From Neonectria sp. B-13 (lineage: Eukaryota > Ascomycota > Sordariomycetes > Hypocreales > Nectriaceae): DNA of 64,000 nt. The translations under genes and the position numbers were made by a program. The stretch spans positions 682,420 to 746,419 of the forward strand of contig NOKP01000011.1 in assembly GCA_002682825.1 (NCBI GenBank), written 5' to 3'. Position 1 is the stretch's first letter. Every line of letters begins with the position of its first letter. Below, piece after piece: positions 1 through 11,935 of this stretch. The notes below the pieces were generated by a model, which saw only the letters and a list, made by a program, of their open reading frames with translations, had not been told where the DNA came from and ran no database searches.

Positions 1-94
1 CAGCAGTGACCCCCACCAAACACCGCGAGTCAGCCGGGTTCGCACCTGAGAAATTCCCCATGATACCAGGTCGCAAGGCGTACGCTCCCCGTCG

Positions 95-1159
95 ATGTTT
101 TCGGAGTCTCCCTCTCGAGCGTCATCAGGACTATCACAGTCGTCCGCGTCAAATCAGTCGTCCGTGTCTCATCAGTCATCTCCTTCGAAGCAGCGTCGTA
201 ACGCCGAGCTGCAAGAAACAGGCTTTAAGGCGGTCAGTTTCGCGCAACATCGCGACCGACAACCCGGGTCTCTTCAGGTTCTCCGTCGAGGGCTTGCGAG
301 GATCAGCGGTGGTGACAAGATCATCCCTGCAGAACTACGAGAGCCGGTAAGGGAGATAGATACCTGCGATGCCAGAGCTGGATGCTGAATTTCGCCTAGT
401 TAATCGACGCCGATATCCCCAACTCGGCCTATTTCGAGGCAGCCGATGCAAACGACGGGCCACGGTGGCGGTATCCTCCTATAGATCTTGTTCAAGAGAC
501 TCTAGCTCGTGCCGCGACATGCCTGGATGAGCGAGAAGGTGAATCATCTTGGAATGTCGAAGTCCATGCACCTCTTCTCTCGTGGGTCTTTCGGAAACCC
601 GGCCAACCGGCCTTGGTCGACTATCGCTATTGGTAGGTTCCAGGCCGATTCCATCTTGCATCCCGCTTCGAGCTCACACAGCAATAGTACTTCAGCCCAG
701 ATCGTGCAAGCTTTCAAGCCAAAGAATGCCCCCTCCAAAAACGTCGACTTCTGCATCATGATCCGCCCAGAAGAGGGCAGCCCGGAGCAAGAGACCATTG
801 AGAACCTTTGCCTTCGCAGACCCGGCCAGACGATCAACCACACCGGCTGGGGTAACTTGTGCAAAGACCCGATCGCCATATCCGTCGAGACGAAGCGTCA
901 GGGCGAGAACTGGGACGGTGCTGTTCTTCAGATGGGAACCTGGCATTCTGCGCAGTGGAGGAGCCTGCACTCAGGGAGAGAACGAAAGCCGCCGCTCTCC
1001 ATCGAGTTTATGCCGGGCATCATTATACAAGGACACAGCTGGCTTTTTGTCGCGACCACCTTGAGGGGGAAAAAGGCGACGCTGTATCACCATGTCGCGA
1101 TCGGCGATACTGGGACTGAGCTTGGTATTTACAAGCTTGTTGTCTCGTTGCAGTATTAA
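95..1159 (+). CDS. PD-(D/E)XK nuclease-like protein (fungal PDDEXK_12 type), probably cut short by a stop codon
   Basis: I infer three exons: 95-346, 400-632 and 682-1159. Both introns start GTA(A/G)G and end in AG, and splicing keeps the frame through DYRYC. About 321 residues are readable. The N-terminus is Ser-rich with an SPSKQ stretch typical of this fungal family. The nuclease core reads PSKNVDFCI (motif Asp), then PIAISVETKRQGENW (E-x-K pair) and LQMGTWHSAQW (the Q motif), so the catalytic residues are intact. The frame stops at TAA 1157-1159, but the expected family tail (QRWVEESYWPAF...) continues in the same frame for 20 codons to TGA at 1220-1222. The gene may therefore be truncated by a nonsense mutation. 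The true start may lie upstream, near or beyond the window edge. No substrate is known for these proteins. Confidence 0.7.
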
Positions 1160-1193
1160 CAGCGATGGGTTGAGGAGTCATACTGGCCTGCTT

Positions 1194-1753
1194 TCAAGGC
1201 CGAGATTCTGGGGATTCAATGAGACGATGAGTGAAAGTACCAACAACATCAAGGTAATCTACCAGACTGTGGGAGGACTTCGGCAGCATATTATGGCCGA
1301 GGATGACAGGGCTGTTCGTACCGCGGAACTGAGCTGACCCAAGATGGAGAAAGTCTGCAATCTTGTCTTGCCACTCTTGCGAGTCTGTCAATGAACCTCC
1401 CACACAACTCTGCACCCCCGTTCCCGGAGGCGGTTGAAGGGCCCTAAGCTCCCGAAAATGCTTTGGAGTTGTGTCAAGATGCTTTTCATATCTGCGTCTG
1501 ATAGCGATCTCCAAGCACTCGAGAGAGACTGTCCGTCGATGCGCTCCATCACGATGTTGGCTGTGTTGTTGTGGAAGAACGCGCAGTGCACGCGCAGCAC
1601 GCGCATCGAAGTCTTGAAGGCGACGAAGCCCATGGAAGCAGCCTCTATGAAGTAGACAAACGGTCCCCTTTTAACGATAAGGTTCATAAAGACGGGGATG
1701 CAAGGGCCATCACGCTCGTAGAAGCGCGAGGAGGATCAGACGACGGTGGATGA
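1194..1753 (-). pseudogene. aminoglycoside phosphotransferase-like kinase relic
   Basis: The minus strand encodes a decayed N-terminal half of a fungal APH/choline-kinase-like protein. From about 1745 down to 1450 it reads a segment with EAASMGFVAFKTS followed by NIVMERIDGQSLSSAW, the typical hinge after the beta sheet of the N lobe. Near 1450 the frame shifts by one base, and the family-typical ELRALQPPPGTGVQSCVGG segment continues in another frame. No catalytic HxD...N or IDWE motif follows. No start codon is convincing. The relic lies tail to tail with the nuclease gene at 95-1159. I call it a pseudogene from the frameshift and the missing kinase core. Confidence 0.65.
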
Positions 1754-2202
1754 AGGTGTTGTTGACGGCTATGTCCTGAATGCCTTCGTTCTGCGTGTCC
1801 CTGTGTAGGACACCGGAGGTTGACTTCCAGGCGATTCTTTCATGACGGTGCCTCCTGCAGTGTCGTCTCCGCCGCATCCATATATCTCCCAGCGCCCGTC
1901 AAGAATATTCGCATCTTTCGTAAGCTTCAAGGGCATAACATTTGCTTTAAGCTCATCTCCTTGAGAAGAGATTCGGCTCCTTTACTAAAGGGCAAATACC
2001 CAGATTGATTTGGAGTGAAGTACTCTACTCAGTGCTGGCGTCTGTTCGCCGGCCTCCATGCTATTCTATAGTACAGATGATATCTTCGTACAATATACAC
2101 TCCCTCATTTTACACTGTTTTCCCATCCAATGCATGACTACTGTAGTACAAGGGCTACTCCTTTCGTTTTGCTTCCCAGCTTCAGAAAGTCATGTATATA
2201 TA
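1754..2202. other. gene-free stretch
   Basis: I see no gene here. It holds the 3' side of the mL45 gene and the decayed edge of the APH relic. Base composition becomes AT-richer towards 2080-2200. Confidence 0.6.
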
Positions 2203-3274
2203 TCAGTTCTTCTGCGAAGGGTCTTCCCACCCGGCACGCTTTGCCTGCTCCCGACGGATCCAGTCTTGCTCCTCTTTATAGGCGTCCATCGTCGTCACGG
2301 GCACGGTGCCCCATATCCGCCAGGGTCCGGACTTGTATGTGGTCTCGCTGACTTGTCGTGACAGGACGACGTGCTCCACCTTCTGTTGCACTCGGGTGCT
2401 GCCGGGGATCAGCTCGCCGGTTGAGGCATTGTATCGGGAAGCCTTCTGCGTGGAGCAAATGGCCACAACGGCCTGCTCGGTGAACATGTCCTTGTCGTGG
2501 GGGTTCACGTTGTGGACCTGGTGGGCGACGACGCGGGGGTAGAAGAGTCCCTTGTTGAAGCTGACGAGCTCGAATGAGGTGCGCTCGTTAGACTTCCGGC
2601 GGTCGATGGCGGCGGTGAGCTTCTTGGAGAAGTTGCCAAGGCAGATATTGTTGATGGTGTTCTTGTCGCCGGCGGCAAAGGCCGTGAGCATCTCGGTGTA
2701 CATGACCTTCGCGGTGGGGGCAATCTTGCCACGGGCAGCCTTCCACTTGGGCCGGGTCGTCCAATTGGGCATCGACTTAAGCTTGAAGGTGAGAACGGAG
2801 ATCGTCTCAATTCCCCATTGGAAAATGCGATACCATTGGTAGGTGAGGAAAGCGCGGGGGCTTCGAGGGTATCGGGAGATGGGGAGGGGGACAAAGGTGC
2901 CTGGACAAGACAGTGCGTTAGTTAAACTCTCCCCGTATACAGAGAACCACTGCCTCCTCGCCATATACATCAACGGCACACAATGGGGAATGAGGCCACT
3001 CACCAGGGAACAGAAGTCCGCCTCCGGACCTGAAGTATTCGTCGTTGGCCTTCTTCTGGATTTGCGACATAGTCTCCATGTCCGTTTTCTTGGTTCCCTC
3101 ACGGGCCGTTTTCTCCATCTCACGGAGCATCTTTCCTCTCGAAGGCATCGACGCCGACCGGGTGAATTGGACGCCCACAGTTCCCACGAGACACTTGCGA
3201 AGGCTCAGCGGGGAGAGCGCACCGGGGCGTAGGAGGCGGGCCGCCGCGGGGCCCATTGTGACGGAGGAGGACAT
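2203..3274 (-). CDS. MBA1: mitochondrial large-ribosomal-subunit protein mL45 / Mba1 (Tim44-like domain)
   Basis: Two exons, 3274-3004 and 2900-2203, with an intron of 103 bp at 2901-3003 (gtgagt...ccag), give a 322-residue protein. The N-terminus is basic and Ser/Arg-rich, as expected of a mitochondrial presequence. The C-terminal two-thirds carries the Tim44-like fold, beginning TFVPLPISRYPRSP and including WTTRPKWKAARGK and a TYKSGPWRIWGTVP block near the end. Proteins of this family tether mitochondrial ribosomes to the inner membrane and help insert newly made membrane proteins. The gene is divergent from CIA30, another mitochondrial biogenesis gene. The longer single-frame ORF that starts at 3123 reads through the intron and is not used. 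Confidence 0.85.
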
Positions 3275-3797
3275 TGCGGCTGGTGGACTGTGGAGGAATC
3301 GATAATCGAACCGGGAGCACCGTATGCGGAAGTTCGGGATCCGGCGTTACCGGCGGCGTAGGGTCATTATCGAGCTTGCAGCTGGATCCTCGGTCGTGAT
3401 GGCACACTGCGGGAAGAATTTCTTGAGCCTGGTTCGATGTGCGGATCAAGTATGCCCCGGCCCCGGCGCACAGGGTGCCCTGTGGGAATTGTCCCGCTTT
3501 TGCACGAAGGTGGGGTTTAGGCAGCTCCAGATTTGCACAGGCTTGCACGTGCGAATTCTCAACTTCTTGGAAATCATCACGGCCTGCGCTCCGTCAACGG
3601 CATCACGATATCTCCGACACCCAGCCTGCCTCTTAGAATCGGCAAAGGCGCAAGCGCAAGGCTCCAACCGCCTCTTTCACTCATAGAGCTCATGTTTGTC
3701 GAATCACGGTGAGCCAATTGGGCTCTGCGACAAGCCTGTGCCCGTCTTCCCACATTCTCCCGCCTCGGATTCTCTCTCTGCATCATATTTGCCCATC
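3275..3797. promoter_or_regulatory. divergent promoter between mL45 and CIA30
   Basis: This 523-bp spacer separates two divergently transcribed mitochondrial genes. It contains an E-box core CACGTG at 3546-3551. The same hexamer recurs in other divergent promoters of the window. I see no other clear element. Confidence 0.5.
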
Positions 3798-4656
3798 ATG
3801 AGGCCTACACCGTTCCTCCTCTCCAAAGGCATCCTTGGCCGGAGCATGGACGAGCTAAAACGAAGGGCGCATATTTGTACTTGCTTCTCTGGCTCCATGG
3901 CTTGTGGTCTTGCTGGCTAACCGTTCCGTAGCAATGACGTTCGAAGCTATCAAAGGCGCTTCTGGCCCTCGACCTCTGTACGACTTCAACGCCCCCGAAG
4001 CAGTCCGAGACTGCATCGTTATGTCTGATAAGGCCATTGGCGGATACTCGGAGAGCAACTTTGAGTACACGACTGCCAGCGAAACGAAGAAACCCTCTGA
4101 AACCTCCACCTCCGCCGAATCCTCCGCCGACGCTCCCACATCTTTTGCCCGATTCCACGGCACCATATCAACCCGCCTCCCCACGAACCACCCCAACATC
4201 GAACGCACCGGCTTTGCTGGCTTCCGCACGCCCGACCAACGCCCGACGCTCTTCGGTCGCTCCTTGTGGGATATCGACCCGTACGTCTACCTCGCCATGC
4301 GGGTCAAGTCAGATGGCCGCGCGTACTTCATCAACCTCCAGACCGAGAGCGTCGAGCCCTCGGATCTCCACCAGCACCGACTGTTCCCAAAGCGGCCCGG
4401 CCAGTGGGAGACGGTGCTCATCAAATGGAATGACTTCGTACGCACTAACCACGGCTTCGTCATCGAGCCGCAGACGGAGATGCTGCGGCAGAAGGTCATG
4501 ACGGTGGGAATCGGCCTGACCGACCGTACCGAAGGGCCTTTTGAGCTGTGTATCGAGAGGGTGTGGGCAACCAATAACTCGGCCGAAGGAGAGGTTGCGG
4601 ATAAGTCGGACGAGAGCGAACTAAGGAACCGCAAAGGCGAGAGAATCCGGTGGTAG
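3798..4656 (+). CDS. CIA30: complex I intermediate-associated protein 30 (CIA30/NDUFAF1)
   Basis: Exons 3798-3876 and 3932-4656 give 267 residues. The intron (3877-3931) has a GCTAAC branch site and restores the usual start, in which a short basic mitochondrial leader runs into MTFEAIKG and then PRPLYDFN. The CIA30 domain follows, with IGGYSESNFEY, the TRLP strand, GFAGFRTPDQRP and a C-terminal VGIGLTDRTEGPFELCIERV. CIA30 is an assembly chaperone for the membrane arm of NADH:ubiquinone oxidoreductase in the mitochondrial matrix. The internal ATG at 3904 lies in the intron, so the apparent 250-residue ORF starting there is an artefact. Confidence 0.92.
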
Positions 4657-4900
4657 AGCGGGTTGGCGAGCAGGAGAGCATAGGTTGGCGTATTCATAGT
4701 ATTGGGAAACGATATGAAGGTGGTCATGAAATGTGTACCTAGAGAGCTTGTCGCTCTTACCGACGAGAACAGTCCGGGACTTGTTGATCTATTACCTGTC
4801 CCATGTACAAATAAACAATTTTAATGAACCGCCAAGGATGCTTCACTGCTCCGCCCTATGCTCCTCTTGTCCCATTTTCGTAGTACTCGTCCATCATCAC

Positions 4901-7359
4901 TCATAGCCCCCCAAGGCTCAGCAACTCGGCGTTCTTCTTAAAGGCTACATACGCCGCCGCGTAATCCGCTGCTAGAGCCATGTCCCCGGACAGCTTCATG
5001 ATCATGGCCTTCTTCGCCATCATCTGGCACTCCTGATTAATATCCTCGACGCTGGAGTAGTGGTCGAACGACTTCTGCACTGCTGCGACAGCCTTGGTCA
5101 AATAGTCCTTTCGTTTGTGCGACTTGGCTTCGTGCCTTCCCGCGAGACCCATGTTTGCGTCGGCAAGGTGGGAGTATAGGAGTGCTGTGAGGGCCGTGGC
5201 GTCGCACTCGAGGGATCGTGGGATGACTGCGATGAGTAGCTGGGACGCCGCCTCGAATTCGGCCAGGGAAACTAGGATGTTGGCGAGGGCACCGATCGAA
5301 TGCCATAGGGATAGAACAAGTCGCGCTCTCCAGGATATGCTCGTAGCTCGCATGACGATGGTGAAGCCTCTCTGTGGCCGTCCAGACTTGTCGAAAAGGG
5401 ACGCCTTCAACAACAGAAGCCTCACTCGAAGAGCCACATCCTTCTTTTCGTCTCGCAGCTTCGCAATCATCGTGTCGACCTTGGCAAAAGCAGCTTGAAA
5501 GTTTCCTCGGCGAGTCAAGCAGTCGATGTGGAGGGTATCAACGAGGAAGGCCATGTCCGGCTCCAGGTCGTCCATCTTCGACTGCATGATCTGAGACAGA
5601 AGTTGCTCCGCCCCCTCGAGATTATTGTGGTGGAGGTCCCTTTTGAGCTTGATTACGCCTCTGTACTTGTGCCAGTATTGGCTAGGCTTCCACGATCTCA
5701 GTGAGTTTTCTGCCAGGGATTCCAGCTTCTCCAAAGCCAGGTCGTATTTGCCCCGAGCCGCCAACAAGAGCGCAAGGCGGCAGGTGAGCTTAAGCTCATC
5801 ATCAAAGATAGAATGTCTCGCATGGCAGCGCAAAAAGACTTCGCAGGTCGTAAACGAGAGGCTAGAGAGGCCCAGTCGGTCCCATATTGCGGAAGAAAGC
5901 GAGAGTTGAGACCCAAACATGTTCTTCATGTTCCTTTCAACAATGATCTGCGAACTTCGGACCGTGAACTCGAGAGCTGTCGCCACGCTGTCGCCGTTAA
6001 CGAGCCCAAGCTTAGCTTCACTCAGAAGCACGGAACTCCAGAGCGTCCACATTCCCGTTTCTTTAGCCTTGACGCGAAGAAACGCCAGGCTTTCTTTGCC
6101 CGTCCCCAGCATGCTGTTGGACTCCAAATCCCGGACGAGGTCAGGATGGGCACGACCAAAGTGGAACAGCCAATTCAGTGCAAAGTTCAAGCAAGTCATG
6201 TCGCGGTTTTCTCTCGCCGTCGAGACGGTCTCAAGCATAGCTGCCACAGCCTCCTTGTGGCAGCCAAAGTCGGCTTGGAGAACCGCCAGGTTCATCAGAG
6301 CGTATTGGTAAAACAGACGATCTCTATTCTGCATTGTGTAGTCGAAATATCGGTGCAGGAAGTCGAATGCGGTGGGATAATCTCCTCCTCGCCAGGCGTC
6401 AAGAAAGCTGGCCAACGTTAGATGAGTCGACATAGGGAGTGGACTGGCAAGCATACCTGAGATAGTGCGTGAGGCTGGGAACCAGAAAGCTGTCGTTGAG
6501 AAGGTCGTGGAACTGGTGCCGAATCTCATGTGGTATCCTGTTTCCATATTCTGAGGCATGTCAGTCAAAGCCAACGCACGAGCAAGGAGTATCACTCACT
6601 CTGCATCTGTTCAATCTGAAACTCGAGCAGAGTTTCGATGTCATCGGTGCTGACAGCCAGTGTCTTGCTCTGGTCTCCCGTGAGCATATCTCCATATGCT
6701 ACAGCTGCCAAAGCCATAACGCCCTTGTGGTCCCAGTCCTCCTGTTCCCCCAGGAGGAGAACGTTGTCGAAGCTAAGACGCCCGAAGCCTGGGATTTTCC
6801 GCTTCAGGTAGTGAGCCGTGGGCTGGCGGTACCGCACAAAGTTCTTCCACAATTCTGTGCAGTCGTGAAACTGAAGCCGTTGATACTCTAGGCGGGCTCT
6901 GCGAACAAAGGTTCCCAGCGGCGAGTTCGGCGATAACTTGATGCCTTCCTCCTGTTCCGGTTCACCTAGCTCCGCCAGTCTCCGCCGCTCTTCCTTGCTC
7001 TTGGACAGCATGTCAAGCAGGTTCTCGAAGAATTCGTGCAAGGCGTCAAGGGAGTTGATATTCCAGAGCTTTCCGAGGAACTGATCCCACAGTTTTCGTC
7101 CCGGCATGCCCATCAGGAAGGGGTAGCTGCCGAGAAGCTTCTCAAAGTCTTTGATGGAGATGACTAGACTGACGGTGCGTTCGGCTCTGTTCCATCGCGC
7201 AGTCTGGTCTGCAGAGGTCTTTGATGGAGCATGGTCCATCAGATGAGAGGTGATGAAGGAGAGGACGGGCAAGACTGCATCACTTGGCACAACTCCTTCA
7301 GCGTAGAGCTCTACGAGAACGAGCAGGCCAATCTTGGCCGGGTTCAGATAGCGTGCCAT
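4901..7359 (-). CDS. APC5: anaphase-promoting complex subunit 5
   Basis: Three exons (7359-6600, 6550-6457, 6407-4901) separated by two 49-bp introns give 786 residues. The middle exon encodes IPHEIRHQFHDLLNDSFLVP, and the join to SFLDAWRGGDYPTAFDFLHRYFDYT is in frame. That block, and the following YALMNLAVLQADFGCHKEA, is the conserved APC5 signature. The rest is helical TPR-like repeats. APC5 is a scaffold of the APC/C ubiquitin ligase that drives anaphase and mitotic exit in the nucleus. APC5 next to COX13 and APN2 is a known flank of the mating-type locus in Sordariomycetes. The final residues SLGGL end at 4901. Confidence 0.92.
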
Positions 7360-8125
7360 TCTTGCGAGGCCTTGCGATTTGAATTAAGCTCTGGGTTCCA
7401 GATCTTGCAGCACGCGTCTCATTCAGCGCCCTGCGCATTCGTGGTGACTACCAGCGGTTGAAGCAGCCGGATGTTCACGTCGGTCTGCGGATCATGACAG
7501 CCACGGAACGAAGGGCAACGACAAGGGAATTGGCAGAAAGAGATGTATCAGCTCTCTCTCTTACGTCTCAGCTCTTCATCGGCATGCCCTGGGATTCGGG
7601 GGCTGGTGACCGATTCGTCGTGTCCAATGGCATTCGCGCACGCGTTGGTGTTGTTGTGCTAAGTTCCCCCGGCGTTTCTTCGGGAAATCTCCGACGGAAG
7701 CGGGAAGTCGGATGACACAATCTCGGCTGTTCAGGAGGAGCATCGGAGCCACCAGAGCGCATTCTCATCCCTAGCAGCAGCAGGAGTGCTTGTATCGCCA
7801 TTTACTACGAGCTGGACGCTACCACCACATTAAAGACTCATAAAAAGCCATACAGACGCCGCGAGTGCTACGCAGAAGGGACAACAGGCGGGAGAGTAGG
7901 ATTTGCAGGAGTGGTAAACCAGCTGTGACGTATTCGAACCACACTCCAGTCCAGCATTTGTTCCTCGAGTCGCCAAGCAAGCCGGCCATCATGGCCAGGA
8001 AATTCAAGAATACAATCAGTCAATTCGAGTCTAGGAAACATGTACAATGTGCCTCCCGGAGGAGTGGTCCATCAATTGTCTAACGCATGACCTTGGTCCC
8101 AAGATCCTAGCTTAAGCAGCCTAAC
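7360..8125. other. intergenic region upstream of APC5
   Basis: This 766-bp spacer holds the APC5 promoter and the 3' end of COX13. Short open frames on both strands have no recognisable motif. I see no RNA gene or repeat. Confidence 0.6.
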
Positions 8126-8860
8126 TTAGGCAACCTTGTTGGTGTTGTGGTAGTTAACGCTGTCGTTCCAGCTGTGGTGAGAAGTTAGCATTGTTCATAA
8201 TCCCAAGCGAGCATCAAAGCTGAGAGGTTGTGCCCGCTGGTGACGAGCGTTCCCAGCTAGGAAAACATCTAGACTTACAAGAGGGTCTAGAATGATGTTA
8301 GCAACATGCAATTGAGTCAATTGGTCATGTCAACGTACCTTGTCTCCCTCGCCCCACTGGTAGTTCCTGGAGCGGATGTTCTGGTACGAGTACTCGGTGC
8401 GCTCCTCCAGAGGAGGCATGTGGTTCCAGTGCTCCCAGTGCTCGTTCCACAGCCAGTAGGCGTTGGCGCCGGCGGCGACGAGGCAGGGAGCAACGCCGCT
8501 TCAAATATGTTAGCAATTTGCCTTCAATGGGATCATCTGGGCATCGTCATCCAGGGCCATCCGTATCCCCGAAATCGAAGCTCGGCTCGTAAATTGACTC
8601 AACCACGGCGTGAGGACGTACAAGAGGGAGATCTTCTTCCACAGTTCTTGACACAGTTAGCAATCCCGTCAATCACTCCAATTGGACTCCGACGCATCCT
8701 CCCACTCACCAGTGGTGCCCTTGGCGTGATCCTTGATGTGCTGGCGCTCCTTGATGAAGGCGTTCTCGGTGGTGGTGCTGGCAAGGCGGCGCTGGGCGGG
8801 AGCGCGCAGCTGCGCAGCGAAGCGCGGGGCGGTACGGGCAAGCTGTCGGACGGCGGACAT
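8126..8860 (-). CDS. COX13: cytochrome c oxidase subunit VIa (COX6A/Cox13), five exons with an 8-nt microexon
   Basis: Exons are 8860-8710, 8646-8622, 8498-8339, 8286-8279 and 8171-8126, giving 129 residues. The fourth exon is only 8 nt (ACCCTCTT), with gtaagt behind it and ctag in front. It is needed to read GDKTLFWNDSVNYHNTNKVA. The protein has a mitochondrial presequence (RQLARTAPRFAAQL), then ENAFIKERQHIKDHAK, a single membrane span around GVAPCLVAAGANAYWLW, and a matrix or intermembrane tail with NEHWEHWNHMPPLEER. It is a nuclear-encoded subunit of complex IV in the inner membrane. The gene is divergent from APN2, the usual arrangement beside MAT. Confidence 0.93.
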
Positions 8861-9389
8861 CGTGGGCGAGGTTGTTCGTTGACAGGTTGAGGGATACAGC
8901 AAGTTTGAGAGATCAGGTCATACTTCGTCTGAGCTCGGCTAGAACCGCCAATCAGTGGTGCCTCAATTGTCAGGTGCCAACCTTTTTGCCCTGTGACCGC
9001 GTCGCACGTGACCTCGTGCTTTTGGCGCGAAACCGCCAAAGGCAGGATCGCGAGGTGGGGCGCGGCTCTCAATGACGATTTACTCGGCTTGGATTTAATC
9101 GCCCAATTTCACGGCGATATTCTGCAAGGCGTTCTCTATGGCGATCTCGTGGTAATTGATTGAGCTGGTTTTGTTGTTTCCTTGTTTTCAAGGCATTGGG
9201 CCCTCAGCCCTCAACCATCTGCGCTTCCAGCTTCTGAGCTCTGCAAGCCCACATCTCCTTGCATCGATCACATCAATCTCCCACAGCCTTCCAGAGATGA
9301 GGCACGACACGCTCAAGTCTTCGTTTTCTGAGGTACCGCTATCTTAACTGTCCATCTTTGCGATCTGCCGTACCCAAAAGTCCTCGAAG
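8861..9389. promoter_or_regulatory. divergent COX13/APN2 promoter
   Basis: A 529-bp spacer lies between the two start codons. It contains CACGTGA near 9005-9011, an E-box also seen in other divergent promoters here. I see nothing else I can support. Confidence 0.45.
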
Positions 9390-11620
9390 ATGTCATTTCG
9401 CATCACCACCTGGAATGGTACGTCCGTCGCCCTGTCGCCGAGATCACAAGCTCACGAGTCTCATTAGTGAACGGCATAAGGTACGTGTTTCCTTGTTCTC
9501 GCATTTCTCAAACTCACACAACTTAGGAACCCATTTGGGTACCAGCCATGGAGAGAGAAGCGGACCTTTCAAGTAGGTGACTGACCGTCACTCACTTCTG
9601 CGATTCAACCCCAGCTCACCCGAACTTTGCAGGCAATGTTCGACATCCTAGAAGCAGACATTGTCATTATGCAAGAAACAAAGATCCAGAGGAAGGATTT
9701 ACAGGATGACATGGTGCTAGTGCCGGGCTGGGATGTGTTCTTCAGTCTGCCCAAGCACAAAAAGGGTACAGCCCTCATTTTCTGCCTGTGATCATGCTTA
9801 ACACCGTCAACTAGGATACTCTGGAGTCGCAATCTATACGAGAAACGCGGCATGTGCCCCCATTCGAGCCGAGGAAGGGGTCACTGGTGTCCTGACGTCT
9901 CCCAAATCCACAACCAAGTTCCGAGACCTCCCCCGAGAACAGCAGATTGGCGGCTACCCGCGACCAGGGCAGCTGGATGCCACCGTCGACGAAGCAACTC
10001 TTGATTCCGAAGGTCGGTGTGTCATTCTCGAATTTCCAGCCTTTGTGCTATTCGGAGTTTACAGCCCGGCCAACCGCGATGAGTCTCGAGATGAGTTCCG
10101 CCTCGGCTTCCTCCAGGCGCTGGACGTCCGAATAAGAAACCTTGTTGCGGAGGGAAAGCAGGTGATTCTGACCGGCGATCTGAACATCGTCCGGTCCGAA
10201 ATCGACTCCACAAACGTGGCTGAGATGCTGCGAAAAGACGGCGTGAGTACAGAGGATTGGCTAAGTATGCCCGCCCGTCGGATCTTCAACCAACTCATAT
10301 TTGAGGGAAGTGTCAAAGAGCCACGGGACGAAGGGCGAGAGGAACCTGTGCTGTGGGATCTATGCCGGTGCTTTCACCCCGAGAGAGAAGGCATGAACAC
10401 GTGCTGGGATACAAAACGAAACACGCGACCTGCGAACAACGGCAGTCGGATCGACTATGTGCTGTGCAGCGATGGCATCAAGCAATGGTTCACCTTCTCC
10501 AACATTCAAGAAGGCCTGATGGGGTCAGACCACTGCCCAGTATTCGCAATGTTGGCACCCAAGGTTCGCATCGAAGACAGCGACCATGCCCTCTTGGAGC
10601 TCTTGAATCCACCGGGCATGTTCCAGGGCGACCAACGTCGTCAAGATTGGGGACCGAAGGACTTGCTTCCTTTGTCTGCCAGGCTAATTCCGGAATTTGA
10701 CCGCCGACGGAACATTCGTGACATGTTCACAAAGCGAGCTGGCTCGAGTTCCCTCCACCAGGGTTCAGCAAGCACGGATGCGTCCGTAACTCCGTCGAGC
10801 TCCTATTTGAACAACGACCCAGCGACAGAGGAGAAGAGTGACACCCCGAAGGAGAAGACCGATGTTGCCAACGACCATGCCTACGATATACCCGAATCTG
10901 CCGCCCTCTTCAACAGGGCTCCTTCACAATCGATTGCGAAACGACCAGCAGAGACAACGCACAAGGCGCCGAGTCGATCCTTGAAGAGAAGCAAGGCGTC
11001 GTCAACTTCCGCCGACACCAAGAGCAAAGTGGCCACTGGCCAGAGGACGTTACAGGGCTTCTTTAAACCGAAAGCCTCGGCGTCCCAGCCAGAGAAGCCG
11101 CACGTGGTGGCCACGGGTGAGGCGACGCCTTCGCCAACAAAGGCGCCGCTTGAGCCCGCGAGAGGTGTACCCAGCCAGCAGTATTCTTCATTCCGACCAT
11201 CGGGGTGTCATTCGGAACAATCCCAGTCAGTGGTCACCAACGCCGACACATCTGACAAAGTGTTCGACCCCATCGAGGCAAAGGAATCGTGGTCGAAGCT
11301 CCTCAGCAAGCGGGTTGCGCCCCGATGCGACCACAACGAGCCATGCATCAGCCTCACTACCAAGAAGCCGGGCGTCAACTGTGGTAAGTCCATGTCCTCT
11401 ACTGCACACCATCTGCGACCAGCCTGCAGCGGCGGCGTCGTCACCATCCCCACAATGCCACGACGCCATGTGTTGTGATGCGCGGCTGACTTTGAGTTTA
11501 GGGCGGTCTTTCTATATATGTCCACGGCCACTTGGCCCTTCTGGGGACAAAGAGAAGGGGTCGGAATGGCGGTGCGGGACCTTTATTTGGAGCAGCGACT
11601 GGAACAGTTCATCGTCGTAG
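9390..11620 (+). CDS. APN2: AP endonuclease 2 (class II DNA-(apurinic/apyrimidinic) lyase)
   Basis: Six exons (9390-9417, 9468-9480, 9527-9572, 9633-9765, 9815-11383, 11502-11620) give 635 residues. Exon 2 is only 13 nt. The exonuclease III-type domain shows ITTWNVNGIRN, IVIMQETKIQ, LTGDLNIVRSEID, GSRIDYVLCS and GSDHCPVF, so all catalytic residues are present. After a long Ser/Thr/Lys-rich linker comes TLQGFFKP, a PCNA-binding type motif, and then a C-terminal zf-GRF domain (CDHNEPC ... CPRPLGPSGDK ... CGTFIW) that binds single-stranded DNA. It acts in base-excision repair in the nucleus. APN2 borders the MAT idiomorph in most Pezizomycotina, and here its 3' end faces MAT1-1-3. Confidence 0.95.
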
Positions 11621-11935
11621 GCATGTAGAAAGCACACAAGTATTATAGCATTCAGTTCATTTGCGTGTCCTATCCGATGCGCAATTTGTGAAGCATGGAA
11701 GATGTCCTAACATACAAAAGCCAGAAGAAAAGGCATCGTGGATCCGCATACGGTTTCCATTTTCTACCACCCAAAGCCAACTTGCGTGATGGCCTGAAGT
11801 CTTCGCCCATGCTAGCCTATGTCAACGATGAGATACCATCCAACCGTACAGCCGAAACGATGGTCATGTGAATCAACTGGATCCACCACAATCCTTTGCA
11901 ATATTCCGTACCGCTCGACATCTGCCAAGAGGCAA
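11621..11935. other. convergent 3' spacer APN2 / MAT1-1-3
   Basis: This 315-bp spacer lies between two convergent genes. It probably holds both terminators and the left idiomorph border. I see no distinct element. Confidence 0.5.

Noticed and set aside
2203..3123. 306-residue ORF starting MRWRKRPV
   Set aside because: It reads through the intron at 2901-3003. The spliced form matches mL45.
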